Shown: positions 45,685 to 55,830, counted from the stretch's first letter. The stretch is DNA of 64,000 nt from Chitinophaga caseinilytica (GCF_038396765.1 NZ_CP150096.1:2029001-2093000); one strand, 5' to 3'. The notes: generated from the letters alone by a model not told the origin. Numbers and translations: made by a program.

Positions 45685-48600
45685 ATGTTCAACATATTCA
45701 TGAAAAGGCCGGTCTTCGCGATCGTCATCTCCGTATTCATCATCTTTCTCGGAGTACTGGCCATCAACACCCTGCCCACGTCGCAGTTCCCCTCCATCGC
45801 GCCGCCGCGCGTGATCGTGAGCGTGGCCTACCCGGGCGCCAGTGCCGACGTGCTCGTGCAGTCGGTCCTCATCCCCATGGAAAAAGCCGTGAACGGCGTT
45901 CCCGGGATGAAATACATGACCTCCGACGCCGTGAGTGCCGGTGAAGCCAACATCCAGGTGGTGTTCGACCTCGGGACCGATCCCAACCAGGCCGTGGTAA
46001 ACGTGAAAAACCGTATCGAGCAGGTAACCAGCCGGTTGCCGGAGCTCGTTCAGCGCGAAGGCATCATCGTCAACATCCTCCAGCCCAACATGCTCATGTA
46101 CGTGAACGTGTACAGCAAGGATCCCAAGGCCGACGAAAACTTCCTCTACAACTACGCCAACATCAACATCCTGCAGGAACTGCGCAGGGTGAAAGGGATC
46201 GGCAGCGCCCAGATCCTCGGCAGCCGCCAGTACGCCATGCGCATCTGGCTCAAGCCCGACAGGATGAGGGCCTACAACGTGTCTACCGAAGAAGTGATGG
46301 AAGCCCTGTCTACCCAAAGCATCATCGGCTCGCCCGGCCGCCTCGGCCGAAGCGATGGCAAACGTTCCGAAGCACTGGAATATGTGCTCACCTACCAGGG
46401 CCGCTACAACAAGCCGGAACAGTACCAGGACGTGATCATCCGCGCCAGTTCGGAAGGAAAGCTGCTGTATCTGAAAGATGTCGCCGACGTGGAATTCGGG
46501 AGCGAGTTCTACGACATCTATTCCAACCTGAACAACCATCCCTCCGCGGCGATCGTGCTGAAGCAAACCTACGGCAGCAACGCCAGCGAAGTGATCAAAG
46601 ACATCAAAGCGAAACTGGAATCCATCAAGGGCGATTTCCCGCCTGGCATGGATTACGAGATCAGCTACGACGTATCATCCTTCCTCGACGCATCCATCGA
46701 AAAAGTACTGCACACCCTCGGTGAGGCGTTCATCCTCGTTGCTATCGTGGTGTTCATCTTCCTGGGCGACTGGCGTTCCACGCTCATCCCGACGCTGGCG
46801 GTACCGGTGTCGCTGGTGGGCGCGTTCTTCTTTATGCAGGTGTTCGGCCTTACCATCAACCTCATCACGCTTTTCGCGCTGGTACTGGCGATCGGGATCG
46901 TGGTGGATAACGCCATCGTGGTGATAGAAGCGGTGCACGCCAAGATGGAGGAAGAGAACCTGTCGCCGTACGCGGCCACCTACAAAGTAGTGCACGAGAT
47001 CAGTGGCGCCATCATAGCGATTACGTTCGTGATGGCGGCGGTATTTATTCCGGTGGCGTTCATGTCTGGCCCGGTGGGGATTTTCTACCGGCAGTTTGCC
47101 ATCACCATGGCCACGTCTATCGTACTGTCTGGCGTAGTGGCGCTGACGCTGACGCCGGTGCTTTGTGCGATGATCCTCAAAAACAACCATGGCAAACCGA
47201 AGAAGAAAAACCCGATCGATCTGTTCATCGACGGTTTCAACCGCTTGTTCGGCAAGCTGGCCGGCCGTTACGAAAAGCTGCTGCGCGCCATCGTGAGCCG
47301 TCGCGTTATCACATGGGCGGTACTCATCGCCTGCTGCGCGGGCATTTTCGGGATTTCGCGGAGTCTGCCTTCCGGCTTCATCCCGAACGAAGACCAGGGC
47401 ATGATCTACGCCATCATCCAGACGCCTCCCGGCTCCACGCTCGAACGTACCAACGAGATTGCGCGGAAGCTCCAGGAGATCGCCGAAAAAGTGGACGGCA
47501 TCCGCTCCGTTTCCGCACTGGCAGGTTATGAAGTGTTGACGGAAGGGCGCGGCTCCAACGCCGGTACCTGCCTGATCAACCTGAAAGGCTGGTCGGAACG
47601 TAAACACAATGTCACCGAGATCATCGAAGAGCTGGAAGAAAAAGCGAAGGAAATCCCCGGCGCCACGATCGAATTCTTCGGTCCGCCGGCCGTTCCGGGA
47701 TACGGTGCTGCGGGCGGTTTCGCCATGCGCCTGCTCGACAAGACCAACAACGACGACTACAAGGAGCTCGAAAAAGTGAACGACCAGTTCATGGAAGCCC
47801 TCGGCAAGCGCAAGGAGCTGACCGGGCTGTTCACTTTCTTCAGCGCCAACTATCCGCAATACGAGCTCCAGATCGATAACAAAGCCGCCATGCAGAAGGG
47901 CGTTTCCATCGGCAAGGCCATGGACAACCTCTCGATCCTGATCGGTAGTACGTACGAACTGGGTTTCGTGCGATTCGGTACCGCATTGAAAGTGTACGTC
48001 CAGGCTTCGCCGGAATACCGCGCATTGCCCGACGATCTGATGAAACTGTATGTGAAAAACGACCACGACGAAATGGTGCCGTATTCCGCTTTCATGTCGA
48101 TCCGGAAAACGCACGGCCTGAACGAGATCACGCGGTATAACATGTACACGTCGTCTGCCATCCGCGGCGAGCCCGCGGCGGGCTACAGTTCCGGTGAGGC
48201 CATCAAGGCGATCCAGGAAGTGGCGGCGCAGGTGTTGCCGCGCGGGTACGATATCGACTGGGAAGGGTTGTCGAAAGACGAATCCGAGCGCGGGAACGAG
48301 GCGCTGTACATTTTCCTCATCGTACTGGCGTTCGTATACCTGATCCTGGCCGCGCAATACGAGAGCTTCATCCTGCCGCTGGCGGTGGTGCTGTCGCTCC
48401 CTGCGGGCGTGTTCGGCGCGTTTTTCCTCGTGAAGATGATGGGCCTGGCCAACGACATTTATGCGCAGGTAGGGTTGGTGATGCTGGTGGGCCTGTTGGG
48501 CAAGAACGCGGTGCTGATCGTGGAATTTGCCGTGCAGAAACACCGTTCCGGCATGTCGGTGCTGGACGCGGCGATCGAAGGGGCGCGGGTGCGTTTCCGC

Positions 48601-48849
48601 CCCATCCTCATGACGTCGCTGGCTTTCATCGCCGGTTTGATCCCGCTGGTGTTTGCCACGGGCCCCGGCGCCATCGGTAACCGGACCATCGGAGCGGCTT
48701 CGGCCGGCGGGATGCTGATCGGTACCATCGGCGGGGTGCTCGTCATCCCCGGCCTGTATTACATCTTCGGCCGGATAGCCGAAAAGCGCAAGCTCATCCG
48801 CGACGAAGAAGAAAATCCATTAACAGAAGAACTCGAACACAATGTTTAA
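45685..48849 (+). CDS. RND multidrug efflux permease (HAE1/AcrB type)
   Basis: 1054 residues, the usual length. It has TM1 at the N-terminus (MKRPVFAIVISVFIIFLGVL), a large porter domain, membrane segments from about residue 345, a second porter domain, and the C-terminal membrane set with the LLGKNAVLIVEFA motif. The proton-relay position in TM4 reads GIVVDNAIVVIEAVH, so the second of the two classical Asp residues (408/409) is Asn here. The gene overlaps the following outer-membrane channel gene by 8 bases, which indicates translational coupling. It is an inner-membrane, proton-driven pump that works as a trimer with the adaptor and channel. Confidence 0.92.
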   Translation: MFNIFMKRPVFAIVISVFIIFLGVLAINTLPTSQFPSIAPPRVIVSVAYPGASADVLVQSVLIPMEKAVNGVPGMKYMTSDAVSAGEANIQVVFDLGTDPNQAVVNVKNRIEQVTSRLPELVQREGIIVNILQPNMLMYVNVYSKDPKADENFLYNYANINILQELRRVKGIGSAQILGSRQYAMRIWLKPDRMRAYNVSTEEVMEALSTQSIIGSPGRLGRSDGKRSEALEYVLTYQGRYNKPEQYQDVIIRASSEGKLLYLKDVADVEFGSEFYDIYSNLNNHPSAAIVLKQTYGSNASEVIKDIKAKLESIKGDFPPGMDYEISYDVSSFLDASIEKVLHTLGEAFILVAIVVFIFLGDWRSTLIPTLAVPVSLVGAFFFMQVFGLTINLITLFALVLAIGIVVDNAIVVIEAVHAKMEEENLSPYAATYKVVHEISGAIIAITFVMAAVFIPVAFMSGPVGIFYRQFAITMATSIVLSGVVALTLTPVLCAMILKNNHGKPKKKNPIDLFIDGFNRLFGKLAGRYEKLLRAIVSRRVITWAVLIACCAGIFGISRSLPSGFIPNEDQGMIYAIIQTPPGSTLERTNEIARKLQEIAEKVDGIRSVSALAGYEVLTEGRGSNAGTCLINLKGWSERKHNVTEIIEELEEKAKEIPGATIEFFGPPAVPGYGAAGGFAMRLLDKTNNDDYKELEKVNDQFMEALGKRKELTGLFTFFSANYPQYELQIDNKAAMQKGVSIGKAMDNLSILIGSTYELGFVRFGTALKVYVQASPEYRALPDDLMKLYVKNDHDEMVPYSAFMSIRKTHGLNEITRYNMYTSSAIRGEPAAGYSSGEAIKAIQEVAAQVLPRGYDIDWEGLSKDESERGNEALYIFLIVLAFVYLILAAQYESFILPLAVVLSLPAGVFGAFFLVKMMGLANDIYAQVGLVMLVGLLGKNAVLIVEFAVQKHRSGMSVLDAAIEGARVRFRPILMTSLAFIAGLIPLVFATGPGAIGNRTIGAASAGGMLIGTIGGVLVIPGLYYIFGRIAEKRKLIRDEEENPLTEELEHNV

Positions 48850-50269
48850 TCGCAGAACCATCACATACATCGCCATCGGCTGCGCGAGCCTGGGCTACAC
48901 GGCCTGCAAGATCCCCGCCATCACGGGGAAGGAGGCAGACAAGAACATGCCCGCGGCCTTCAACAGCGCGCCCGGCGCCAGCAGTGCAGCGGTGCAGTGG
49001 AAAGAATTTTTTGCCGATGCGGAATTGTCGGCCCTCATCGATACCGCGCTGCAGCGCAACCAGGAATTGAACATCGTGCTGCAGGAAATCGAGATTTCGC
49101 GGAATGAAGTGCGTGCCCGGAAAGGGGAATACCTGCCTTCCGTGGCGCTGCGCGCCGGAGCCGGCGTGGAAAAAGTAGGCCGCTACACCAGCCAGGGCGC
49201 CAACGATGCCAATACCGAGATCAAGGAAGGAAAGGAAATGCCCGAACCGCTGGGCGACTTCCTCGTGGGCGCGTTCGCCAGCTGGGAAGTGGATATCTGG
49301 CACAAGCTCCGCAACGCCAAGAACGCCGCGGCAGCGCGGTACCTGGCGTCTGTGGAAGGCCGGAATTTCGTGGTGACGAACCTCATCGCAGAAATCGCCG
49401 CTTCTTATTACGAATTGCTGGCGCTTGACAAACAACTGGAGATCCTCGATCAGAACATCGCCATCCAGAGCAATGCGCTGGGCATCGTGAAGCTCCAGAA
49501 AGAAGCCACCCGCGTAACGGAACTGGCGGTCCGGAAGTTTGAAGCGGAAGTGTTGCGGACGCAGAGCCTCCGGTTCGACATCCTTCAGCGCATCACCGAA
49601 ACCGAAAACAAGATCAACTTCCTTTGCGGGCGATATCCGCAGTCGGTCCGCAGGAACGACGCAGCTTTCGGAACGGCCTCCGCCAAAGTGGCCGCCGGTC
49701 TTCCGGCCGATCTGTTGGCCAACCGGCCCGACATCCGGCAGGCGGAACTGAACCTGGCCGCCGCGAAGCTCGACGTAAAATCCGCCCGCGCGCAGTTTTA
49801 CCCATCCCTGGGCATTACGGCGGGCGTGGGGTACAGGGCCTTCAATCCATCGTACCTCGTAAAAACGCCGGAATCGCTCCTGTATTCGATTGCGGGAGAC
49901 CTGGTGGCACCGCTGGTGAACAGGAACGGCATCAAGGCGGCGTACCTCAACGCCAATGCGAAGCAGGTTCAGTCGGTGTACGAATACGAGAAAACGATTT
50001 TGAACGCATATGTGGAAGTGGTCAACCAGCTGTCGAAAATCGGCAACCTCGATAAGCGGTCTGAGTTGCAGGCCAAACAGGTGGATGCGCTCACCCAATC
50101 CATCGAGATATCGAACAGCCTCTTCGCCTCCGCCCGTGCGGATTACATGGAAGTGCTCATGACCCAGCGCGATGCGCTGGAATCCAAATTTGAGCTGATC
50201 GAAACGCAACTGCAGCAGATGCAGGCGCTGGTGGGCGTTTACCGCGCGCTGGGTGGCGGTTGGAAATAA
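48842..50269 (+). CDS. TolC/NodT-family outer-membrane efflux lipoprotein
   Basis: 475 residues with a lipoprotein signal (GYTAC, Cys22) and two repeats of the outer-membrane efflux protein family. These are long amphipathic helices separated by short strands, with LPADLLANRPDIRQAELNLA near residue 285, the signature of NodT-type channels. Its ATG lies inside the end of the pump gene (8-base overlap). It completes the tripartite adaptor-pump-channel operon, and a GC-rich terminator follows. Confidence 0.9.
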   Translation: MFNRRTITYIAIGCASLGYTACKIPAITGKEADKNMPAAFNSAPGASSAAVQWKEFFADAELSALIDTALQRNQELNIVLQEIEISRNEVRARKGEYLPSVALRAGAGVEKVGRYTSQGANDANTEIKEGKEMPEPLGDFLVGAFASWEVDIWHKLRNAKNAAAARYLASVEGRNFVVTNLIAEIAASYYELLALDKQLEILDQNIAIQSNALGIVKLQKEATRVTELAVRKFEAEVLRTQSLRFDILQRITETENKINFLCGRYPQSVRRNDAAFGTASAKVAAGLPADLLANRPDIRQAELNLAAAKLDVKSARAQFYPSLGITAGVGYRAFNPSYLVKTPESLLYSIAGDLVAPLVNRNGIKAAYLNANAKQVQSVYEYEKTILNAYVEVVNQLSKIGNLDKRSELQAKQVDALTQSIEISNSLFASARADYMEVLMTQRDALESKFELIETQLQQMQALVGVYRALGGGWK

Positions 50270-50290
50270 TAAGCTTGAAAAACCCGGTAC

Positions 50291-50324
50291 ACAGGCTCCG
50301 CGCGGTTGTGCGGGGCCTGTTTTG
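50291..50324 (+). terminator. Intrinsic terminator of the efflux operon
   Basis: ACAGGC (50291-50296) with GCCTGT (50315-50320), extended inward by CCGC/GCGG, followed by TTTTG. It lies 21 bases after the channel gene's stop codon. Confidence 0.7.
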
Positions 50325-50413
50325 TTGAGGGCGGACAAGAAATTACCGGACTCGGGGAAGATATTATTATGATGTTTCGTGCATCTTGAATAGTTTGACG
50401 GTAAATTGTAGCC

Positions 50414-51862
50414 ATGGTTTCAGGGTTTTTTCGCCTTCTGCTGGCGGCTTTATTGTTGACGGGGACGGGTTTGCGGGCGCAATCGCCCAAGCGGTTAAAC
50501 GTGTTGGTGTTGTTGACGGACGATCAGCGGTTCAATACGATCCGTGCGCTGGGGAACGCGGAAATCCACACCCCGAATATGGACCGGCTCGTGAAAAGCG
50601 GCACCGTGTTCACGCAGGCGCACATCATGGGGTCGCTGGGCGGGGCGGTTTGCGCGCCCAGCAGGGCCATGCTCCTCACTTCGCGGCCGGTGTTCAGCGT
50701 GCATGAAGACGGCGGTGTGATCCCGGCTTCGGAGAAAACCTTCGCCGAAGTATTCCGCGAATCCGGCTACCAGACTTTTTCATCGGGCAAGTGGCATAGC
50801 GATTACGCGTCCTTCAACCGTTCTTTCGCTTCGGGCGATAATATCTTCTTCGGCGGCATGCATACGGAAAAGGAAGGCGGCCACTGGAAACCGAAACTGC
50901 ATCACTACGATCCTTCCGGGACGTACAAATCCCCTTTTACCGGCAACGATTTTTCTTCCGTTTGCTACGCCAATGCGGCGATCGAATTCATCCGGAAGCC
51001 ACGGCAGGAGCCGTTCCTCATGTACGTGGCGTTTACGGCGCCCCACGATCCGCGGACCCCGCCGGAAGCATACCTTCGGCTGTACGATACGGAGAAAATC
51101 AGTCTGCCGGGCAACTTCATGTCGAAACATCCTTTCGATAACGGCGAGCTGAACGTCCGCGATGAAATGCTGTTGTCTACGCCCCGCAACCCTGCAGAAG
51201 TGAAGCTGGAAATTGCGAAATATTACGCCATGATCAGCGAGGTAGACCATGAGATCGGGCGCGTGCTGGATGCGTTGAAGGCGAGCGGGCAATACGAAAA
51301 TACCATCATCGTGCTGGCGGGAGACAACGGGCTGGCCGTGGGGCAGCACGGGCTGCTGGGCAAACAGAACCTGTACGACCATTCCATGCGCGTGCCGCTG
51401 ATCTTCGCCGGGCCGGGCATTCCGGCGAACAAACGCGTGGATGCGTATTGCTACCTGACGGATGTGTTCCCGACATTGTGCCGGCTCACCGGCTTGCAAC
51501 AACCCGCTACGGTGGAAGGGATTTCGCTGGACAAGGCGTTTACGCCGTCCCGCTTCTCAGGCCGCGACCGGCTGTTCATCACTTACTCCAACCTCCAGCG
51601 CGCGATCGTGAAAGACGGGATGAAGCTCATCGTGTATAATGTGAACGGGCAACATCCCGTTCAACTGTTCGACCTGGAAAAAGATCCCCTGGAAAAGAAT
51701 AACCTGGCGAATGATAAAGCGTATCAAAAGAAAGTCGCCGGACTGCGCGCGTTGCTGCAAAGTGAAATGCACCGGTACGGGGATTTCTGCGATTTTTCGA
51801 AAGCAGGATGGGGCTGGCCCGGGAAATTGAAATGGGAGGATGCGAAACGGATCAACCCGTAA
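50414..51862 (+). CDS. Secreted sulfatase (type I, formylglycine-dependent)
   Basis: 482 residues with a signal peptide (cut after LRAQ). Metal-binding Asp36/Asp37 lie in VLLTDDQRFNT. The maturation motif CAPSRAMLLTSR has Cys80 as the residue converted to formylglycine. DNGLAVGQHGLLGKQ and the C-terminal LFDLEKDPLEKNNLAND segment are typical of family S1. It should remove sulfate esters from a carbohydrate or small molecule in the periplasm or at the surface. No maturase, glycoside hydrolase or SusC/SusD pair is adjacent, so the substrate cannot be inferred and maturation must come from elsewhere. Terminators flank it on both sides. Confidence 0.88.
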   Translation: MVSGFFRLLLAALLLTGTGLRAQSPKRLNVLVLLTDDQRFNTIRALGNAEIHTPNMDRLVKSGTVFTQAHIMGSLGGAVCAPSRAMLLTSRPVFSVHEDGGVIPASEKTFAEVFRESGYQTFSSGKWHSDYASFNRSFASGDNIFFGGMHTEKEGGHWKPKLHHYDPSGTYKSPFTGNDFSSVCYANAAIEFIRKPRQEPFLMYVAFTAPHDPRTPPEAYLRLYDTEKISLPGNFMSKHPFDNGELNVRDEMLLSTPRNPAEVKLEIAKYYAMISEVDHEIGRVLDALKASGQYENTIIVLAGDNGLAVGQHGLLGKQNLYDHSMRVPLIFAGPGIPANKRVDAYCYLTDVFPTLCRLTGLQQPATVEGISLDKAFTPSRFSGRDRLFITYSNLQRAIVKDGMKLIVYNVNGQHPVQLFDLEKDPLEKNNLANDKAYQKKVAGLRALLQSEMHRYGDFCDFSKAGWGWPGKLKWEDAKRINP

Positions 51863-51883
51863 CAACGATACTAACTAGTTTGA

Positions 51884-51909
51884 GGGCTGTTCTTCGGGAC
51901 GGCCCTTTT
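51884..51909 (+). terminator. Intrinsic terminator of the sulfatase gene
   Basis: GGGCTGT (51884-51890) pairs with ACGGCCC (51899-51905), with one G-T wobble, followed by five T. It lies 22 bases after the stop codon. The remaining bases up to 52096 contain a second weak hairpin near 52038-52063 and no gene. Confidence 0.65.
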
Positions 51910-52096
51910 TCGTGAATGCGTGGCCGTGGGAATGGTATTTCCGCATCGCGCAAATAGTTTTCCTATTTCGATCATATGTTAAAGTTTTCCTTGCGCAACT
52001 TTGCCCCTTCAAACTAAAGCATAAAAAAGCCGCACAGCGCCAACTGTACGGCTATCCACCTTTCGGCGGAGCTTTCAATCGATCAAATTTCAAGCG

Positions 52097-54490
52097 ATGC
52101 AATATAAGCAAATATTGTTAACGGGTCTGCTATGCTTGTCCGTTTTCAGCCTGCGGGCGCAGCAATCCGCGTCCGTTTCGGGAACCGTGAAAGACAATGA
52201 GGGCGTGCCTGTTGCGGGTGCGTCCGTAAGAGTAAGCGGCTCCCGATCGGGGGCTTCCGCCGGCCCGCAAGGCGGCTGGGCGATCCTCCATCTCAAGCCC
52301 GGTAGCTACACATTGGAGTTTTCCGCAGTGGGGTTTTCGCGTACCGAAAAATCCATCACGCTTAAACCGGGAGAAGAGGCCGTGCTCGATGTGGTGCTGA
52401 ACCGGAAAGCGGCGCAGGTGAAGGAAGTGAATGTGGCAGGGCTTACTGCCAACCAGCAGGTGAACCGCCAGGCGTACGCCGTTACTTCCATCGACGCAAA
52501 GCCCCTGCACAACAGCTCACAAGACCTCAACCAGGTGCTCGGCAAAACGGCCGGGGTGCGGGTGCGGGAAGACGGTGGACTGGGCTCCAGCTTCAACTTT
52601 TCCCTCAACGGGTTTTCCGGCCGGCAGGTTAAGCTCTTCCTCGACGGTATCCCCATGGACAATTTCGGTTCTTCGCTCACGCTGAACAACATTCCCATCA
52701 ACCTCGCCGACCGGATCGAAGTATATAAAGGCGTAGTGCCGATATGGCTGGGCGCGGATGCGCTGGGCGGCGCCGTGAATGTGGTCACCAACGCCAAAAC
52801 GCAGCGCTACCTCGATGTGTCCTATTCCTACGGGTCGTTCAACACCCACCGCAGCGCCGTGAGCGCGGGGTATACCGGGGCGAAAACGGGGTTTACGGTG
52901 CTGGGGAACTTCTTCCAGAACTATTCCGATAATAACTATTGGGTACATACCGGCGTTACCGACCTCAACACGCTGATCATCGGCCCGGAGCAGCGCCTCC
53001 GCAGGTTCCACGACCGCTACAAATCAGAAACCGCGCAGTTGGAAATGGGCGTCACCGGGAAACGGTACGCCGACAAACTGATGCTCGGTATCATCCTGTC
53101 GCAAAATGACCGCCAGATACAGACCGCGGCGCAGATGTCGAAAGTCTTTGGCGGCTGGAATCAGCGGAGCAATACCATCATGCCCACGCTGAAATATAAG
53201 AAGACGGACCTTTTCGTGAAGGGGCTCGACTTCAACCTGTACGGCAGCTACAATTTCGGCAGCACGCGCAATGTTGATACCCTGAACCGCGTCTACAACT
53301 GGGCCGGCGATTATAAAGACAATACCTTCAACGAACAAGGTCAATATGTGCCCGGCGGGGAAAACAGCCGGAGCCTGTACAAATTCTCCAACAATCTCGC
53401 CATCGCCAATGCCAGCCTGGGTTACAACATCGGCGGCGGGCATTCGACCGGCGTCAATTACACATTCACCAACTTTGACCGCGAAGGCCACGATCCGCTC
53501 AAGCCCAACGAAGAAGCGTACGAAACACCGCAGAAGCTTCGCAAATCGGTGCTGGGCCTGGGATATAAGTATGATTATAAAGACAGGTGGTCTACTTCGG
53601 TATTCGTCAAGGAATACTTCGTGAAAGGGGAATCCGCGCAGCGGGTGGATATTTACACCAATCCGCATTGGGAGCCCATCTACAGCGATCTGTCCAAAAC
53701 CGGCTACGGCGTGGCTTCTGCGTATTACCTGATCCCTTCGCTCCAGCTGAAGCTTTCCTACGAAAAAACATACCGGCTGCCGGAAGGTGATGAGATGTTC
53801 GGGGACGGCGTCAACCATGTCGCGAATAAAAACCTTCGTCCGGAAAGCAGTGATAACGTGAATTTCGGCGCCGTGTTCACCCGGAAGTTTGGTGGGCACC
53901 ACCGGCTGATGGTGGAAGGCAATTTCGTGCTGCGCGATGCGGAAGACTTCATTCGCGTAGACCTCGTGGATACCCGCACGCAGTCCGTAAACGTGCGCGG
54001 AGTGCGGAACACGGGAGTGGATGCGGATATCAGGTATGCATACCGGGAAGTGTTTACCGCCGCCGCCAACGCCACCTATCAGCACCTCATCAACACCACC
54101 CGTTACGAAACGCCCGGCAGCAATGTGGAAAGCGCCATTTACAAAGACCAGATCCCCAACATCCCGTACCTCTTCGGCAACCTGGACCTCGGCGTGAATT
54201 TCAAAAAAGTCGGGTTTTCGCACGCCCGGCTCGGGGTGAACTATCACCTGAACTACGTACACGCTTATTATCTCAAATGGCCCAGCCTGGGCTACAGCTG
54301 GGAGAAGAACGAAGTGCCGCAGCAGCTTTCGCACGACGTTTCCGCCACCTACACCCTCAAAAACGGGAAGTACAACGTATCGCTCGAATGCCGCAACCTG
54401 ACAGACGAGCGCCTGTACGACAACTTCCTCATGCAAAAGCCCGGGCGCGCTTTCTACATGAAACTCCGCTACTTCCTGCGAAAATATTAA
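52097..54490 (+). CDS. TonB-dependent receptor (XusA-like context)
   Basis: 797 residues with a signal peptide (cut after LRAQ), a carboxypeptidase-regulatory-like domain at about 25-110 (VSGTVKDNEGVPVAGASVRV), the TonB plug at about 135-245 (LNQVLGKTAGVRVREDGG, then VKLFLDGIPMDNF and GADALGGAVNVVT), and a long barrel ending in an aromatic residue (LRYFLRKY). It takes up a large or scarce ligand across the outer membrane using TonB energy. A DUF4374 lipoprotein is encoded 23 bases downstream, a pairing known from siderophore/xenosiderophore uptake in Bacteroidota, so iron acquisition is the best guess. The protein is of the siderophore-receptor size, shorter than SusC. Confidence 0.85.
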   Translation: MQYKQILLTGLLCLSVFSLRAQQSASVSGTVKDNEGVPVAGASVRVSGSRSGASAGPQGGWAILHLKPGSYTLEFSAVGFSRTEKSITLKPGEEAVLDVVLNRKAAQVKEVNVAGLTANQQVNRQAYAVTSIDAKPLHNSSQDLNQVLGKTAGVRVREDGGLGSSFNFSLNGFSGRQVKLFLDGIPMDNFGSSLTLNNIPINLADRIEVYKGVVPIWLGADALGGAVNVVTNAKTQRYLDVSYSYGSFNTHRSAVSAGYTGAKTGFTVLGNFFQNYSDNNYWVHTGVTDLNTLIIGPEQRLRRFHDRYKSETAQLEMGVTGKRYADKLMLGIILSQNDRQIQTAAQMSKVFGGWNQRSNTIMPTLKYKKTDLFVKGLDFNLYGSYNFGSTRNVDTLNRVYNWAGDYKDNTFNEQGQYVPGGENSRSLYKFSNNLAIANASLGYNIGGGHSTGVNYTFTNFDREGHDPLKPNEEAYETPQKLRKSVLGLGYKYDYKDRWSTSVFVKEYFVKGESAQRVDIYTNPHWEPIYSDLSKTGYGVASAYYLIPSLQLKLSYEKTYRLPEGDEMFGDGVNHVANKNLRPESSDNVNFGAVFTRKFGGHHRLMVEGNFVLRDAEDFIRVDLVDTRTQSVNVRGVRNTGVDADIRYAYREVFTAAANATYQHLINTTRYETPGSNVESAIYKDQIPNIPYLFGNLDLGVNFKKVGFSHARLGVNYHLNYVHAYYLKWPSLGYSWEKNEVPQQLSHDVSATYTLKNGKYNVSLECRNLTDERLYDNFLMQKPGRAFYMKLRYFLRKY

Positions 54491-54513
54491 TCTAACATAT
54501 AGACCATCAAAAC

Positions 54514-55755
54514 ATGAGAAAAGTACAACTTTTGATGCCGGCCCTGGCGGCCGCCATAGCCATCGCCGGCTCGTCGTGCTCCAAAAGCGACAAGAACGTG
54601 AACCCGGACGACCTGGTGAACCCAGACAACAGTACCTTCGTGATCGCCGTTACGGCGGAAGGCAGTTCTTCCGAAGCCACCGATTACGTGTTGCAAAGCA
54701 AAGACCTCATGACCGGCGTGATCACGCCGGTGGGGCAGGGCATCGAGCAGAAAAGCTACCGCATGTACGAAGTGGTGGGCAAAACCCTGCTGAGCATCAC
54801 TTACCAGGGCACCAACGTAGTGCCGGGATACGCGTTGAACGATAAAGGCATCCTTTCCAAAAAGAACGGCGAATTCTCCATCCTCCGCCTTCACGCCCGC
54901 GGTGTGGTAGACCAGGACAGGATGTTCGGCATGTTTTGTCCGCGCGACGGATCGGCCGAAGCCACATTCTACGAGATCAACGCATCCAGCATGAGCGTGG
55001 CCCGGCAGGCGAAGATCAACGTTTTCCAAACCGCCAACAACTGGAAGGAATGGGCGTATTTCAATGACGTGCGGATGGTCGGCGGAAAAGTATTCGCGCC
55101 GTTCTTCCAGATCAAAAACTCGGGATTCGATACGCAATACGCGGATTCCGCCTACCTCGCCATTTTTTCCTATCCTGAACTGAAACTGGAAAAAGTGATC
55201 AAGGACGAGCGCACCGGCACACTGGGCCGCTACGCCAGCAACGATGTGCTGAGCATTACGGAAAGCGGTGACGTGTACACTTATTCCGCCGCGGGCGCCA
55301 TCGCCGCGGGGAGCGTGCCTTCCGCCAAACCCTCCGGCATTCTGCGCATCAAAAACGGCACCACCGATTTCGACAAGGATTATTTCTTCAACATCGAAAC
55401 GGCTACGGGCGGCTACAAGCTCTGCGGCATGAAATACATCGGCGGCGGCAAAGCCCTCGCGCAGATTTTCAGCTTCAAAGACCACGTTGCCGGCGATAAA
55501 TGGACGAACCGCGACTGCCGCCTCGCCATCATCGACCTCGCCGCCAAAACCATCACCAACGTGACAGACGTTCCCCTCCACACCGGCGGCGGCCTCCAGT
55601 ACGGCTGCGTTATCGACAAGGGCCTGGCTTACCTGCAGGTGCAGAATGCGGACGGCATCTACATTTACAAAGTGGACCTCGCCACGGCGAAAGGCACGAA
55701 AGGCGCCAAGGTGCAAGGCAAAGCGGTGATGGGCCTTTTCAAAATGACGAAATAG
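54514..55755 (+). CDS. DUF4374 beta-propeller lipoprotein
   Basis: 413 residues with a lipoprotein signal (AGSSC, Cys22). The mature sequence consists of repeated propeller-like blades (SYRMYEVVGKTLLSITYQG, DVRMVGGKVFAPFFQI, GMKYIGGGKALAQIFSF) typical of DUF4374 proteins. The family includes the surface siderophore-binding lipoprotein of Bacteroides xenosiderophore systems and is encoded next to a TonB receptor and often a PepSY inner-membrane reductase. Here the receptor is directly upstream, but no PepSY gene follows; a terminator and an unrelated gene do. Likely role: capturing an iron chelate at the cell surface for the receptor. Confidence 0.82.
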   Translation: MRKVQLLMPALAAAIAIAGSSCSKSDKNVNPDDLVNPDNSTFVIAVTAEGSSSEATDYVLQSKDLMTGVITPVGQGIEQKSYRMYEVVGKTLLSITYQGTNVVPGYALNDKGILSKKNGEFSILRLHARGVVDQDRMFGMFCPRDGSAEATFYEINASSMSVARQAKINVFQTANNWKEWAYFNDVRMVGGKVFAPFFQIKNSGFDTQYADSAYLAIFSYPELKLEKVIKDERTGTLGRYASNDVLSITESGDVYTYSAAGAIAAGSVPSAKPSGILRIKNGTTDFDKDYFFNIETATGGYKLCGMKYIGGGKALAQIFSFKDHVAGDKWTNRDCRLAIIDLAAKTITNVTDVPLHTGGGLQYGCVIDKGLAYLQVQNADGIYIYKVDLATAKGTKGAKVQGKAVMGLFKMTK

Positions 55756-55789
55756 CATTTTTCACACCGATCGATATATAATAATGGAG

Positions 55790-55830
55790 CACCGGGGCCG
55801 CGGCACATCGCCGTGGCCACGGTGTTTTTT
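55790..55830 (+). terminator. Strong intrinsic terminator of the receptor/DUF4374 operon
   Basis: A 15-base arm (55790-55804) pairs with 55810-55824 with few mismatches around a 5-base loop and is followed by six T. It closes the two-gene operon. Confidence 0.8.

Noticed and set aside
46675..48543. 622-codon open frame on the minus strand
   Set aside because: Antisense to the RND pump, whose identity is certain; composition is His/Arg/Gln-rich with no fold signature.
52038..52063. Hairpin with AGCCG/CGGCT arms upstream of the TonB receptor, considered as a riboswitch or attenuator
   Set aside because: A single short stem without T-tract or conserved riboswitch sequence; no support beyond pairing.
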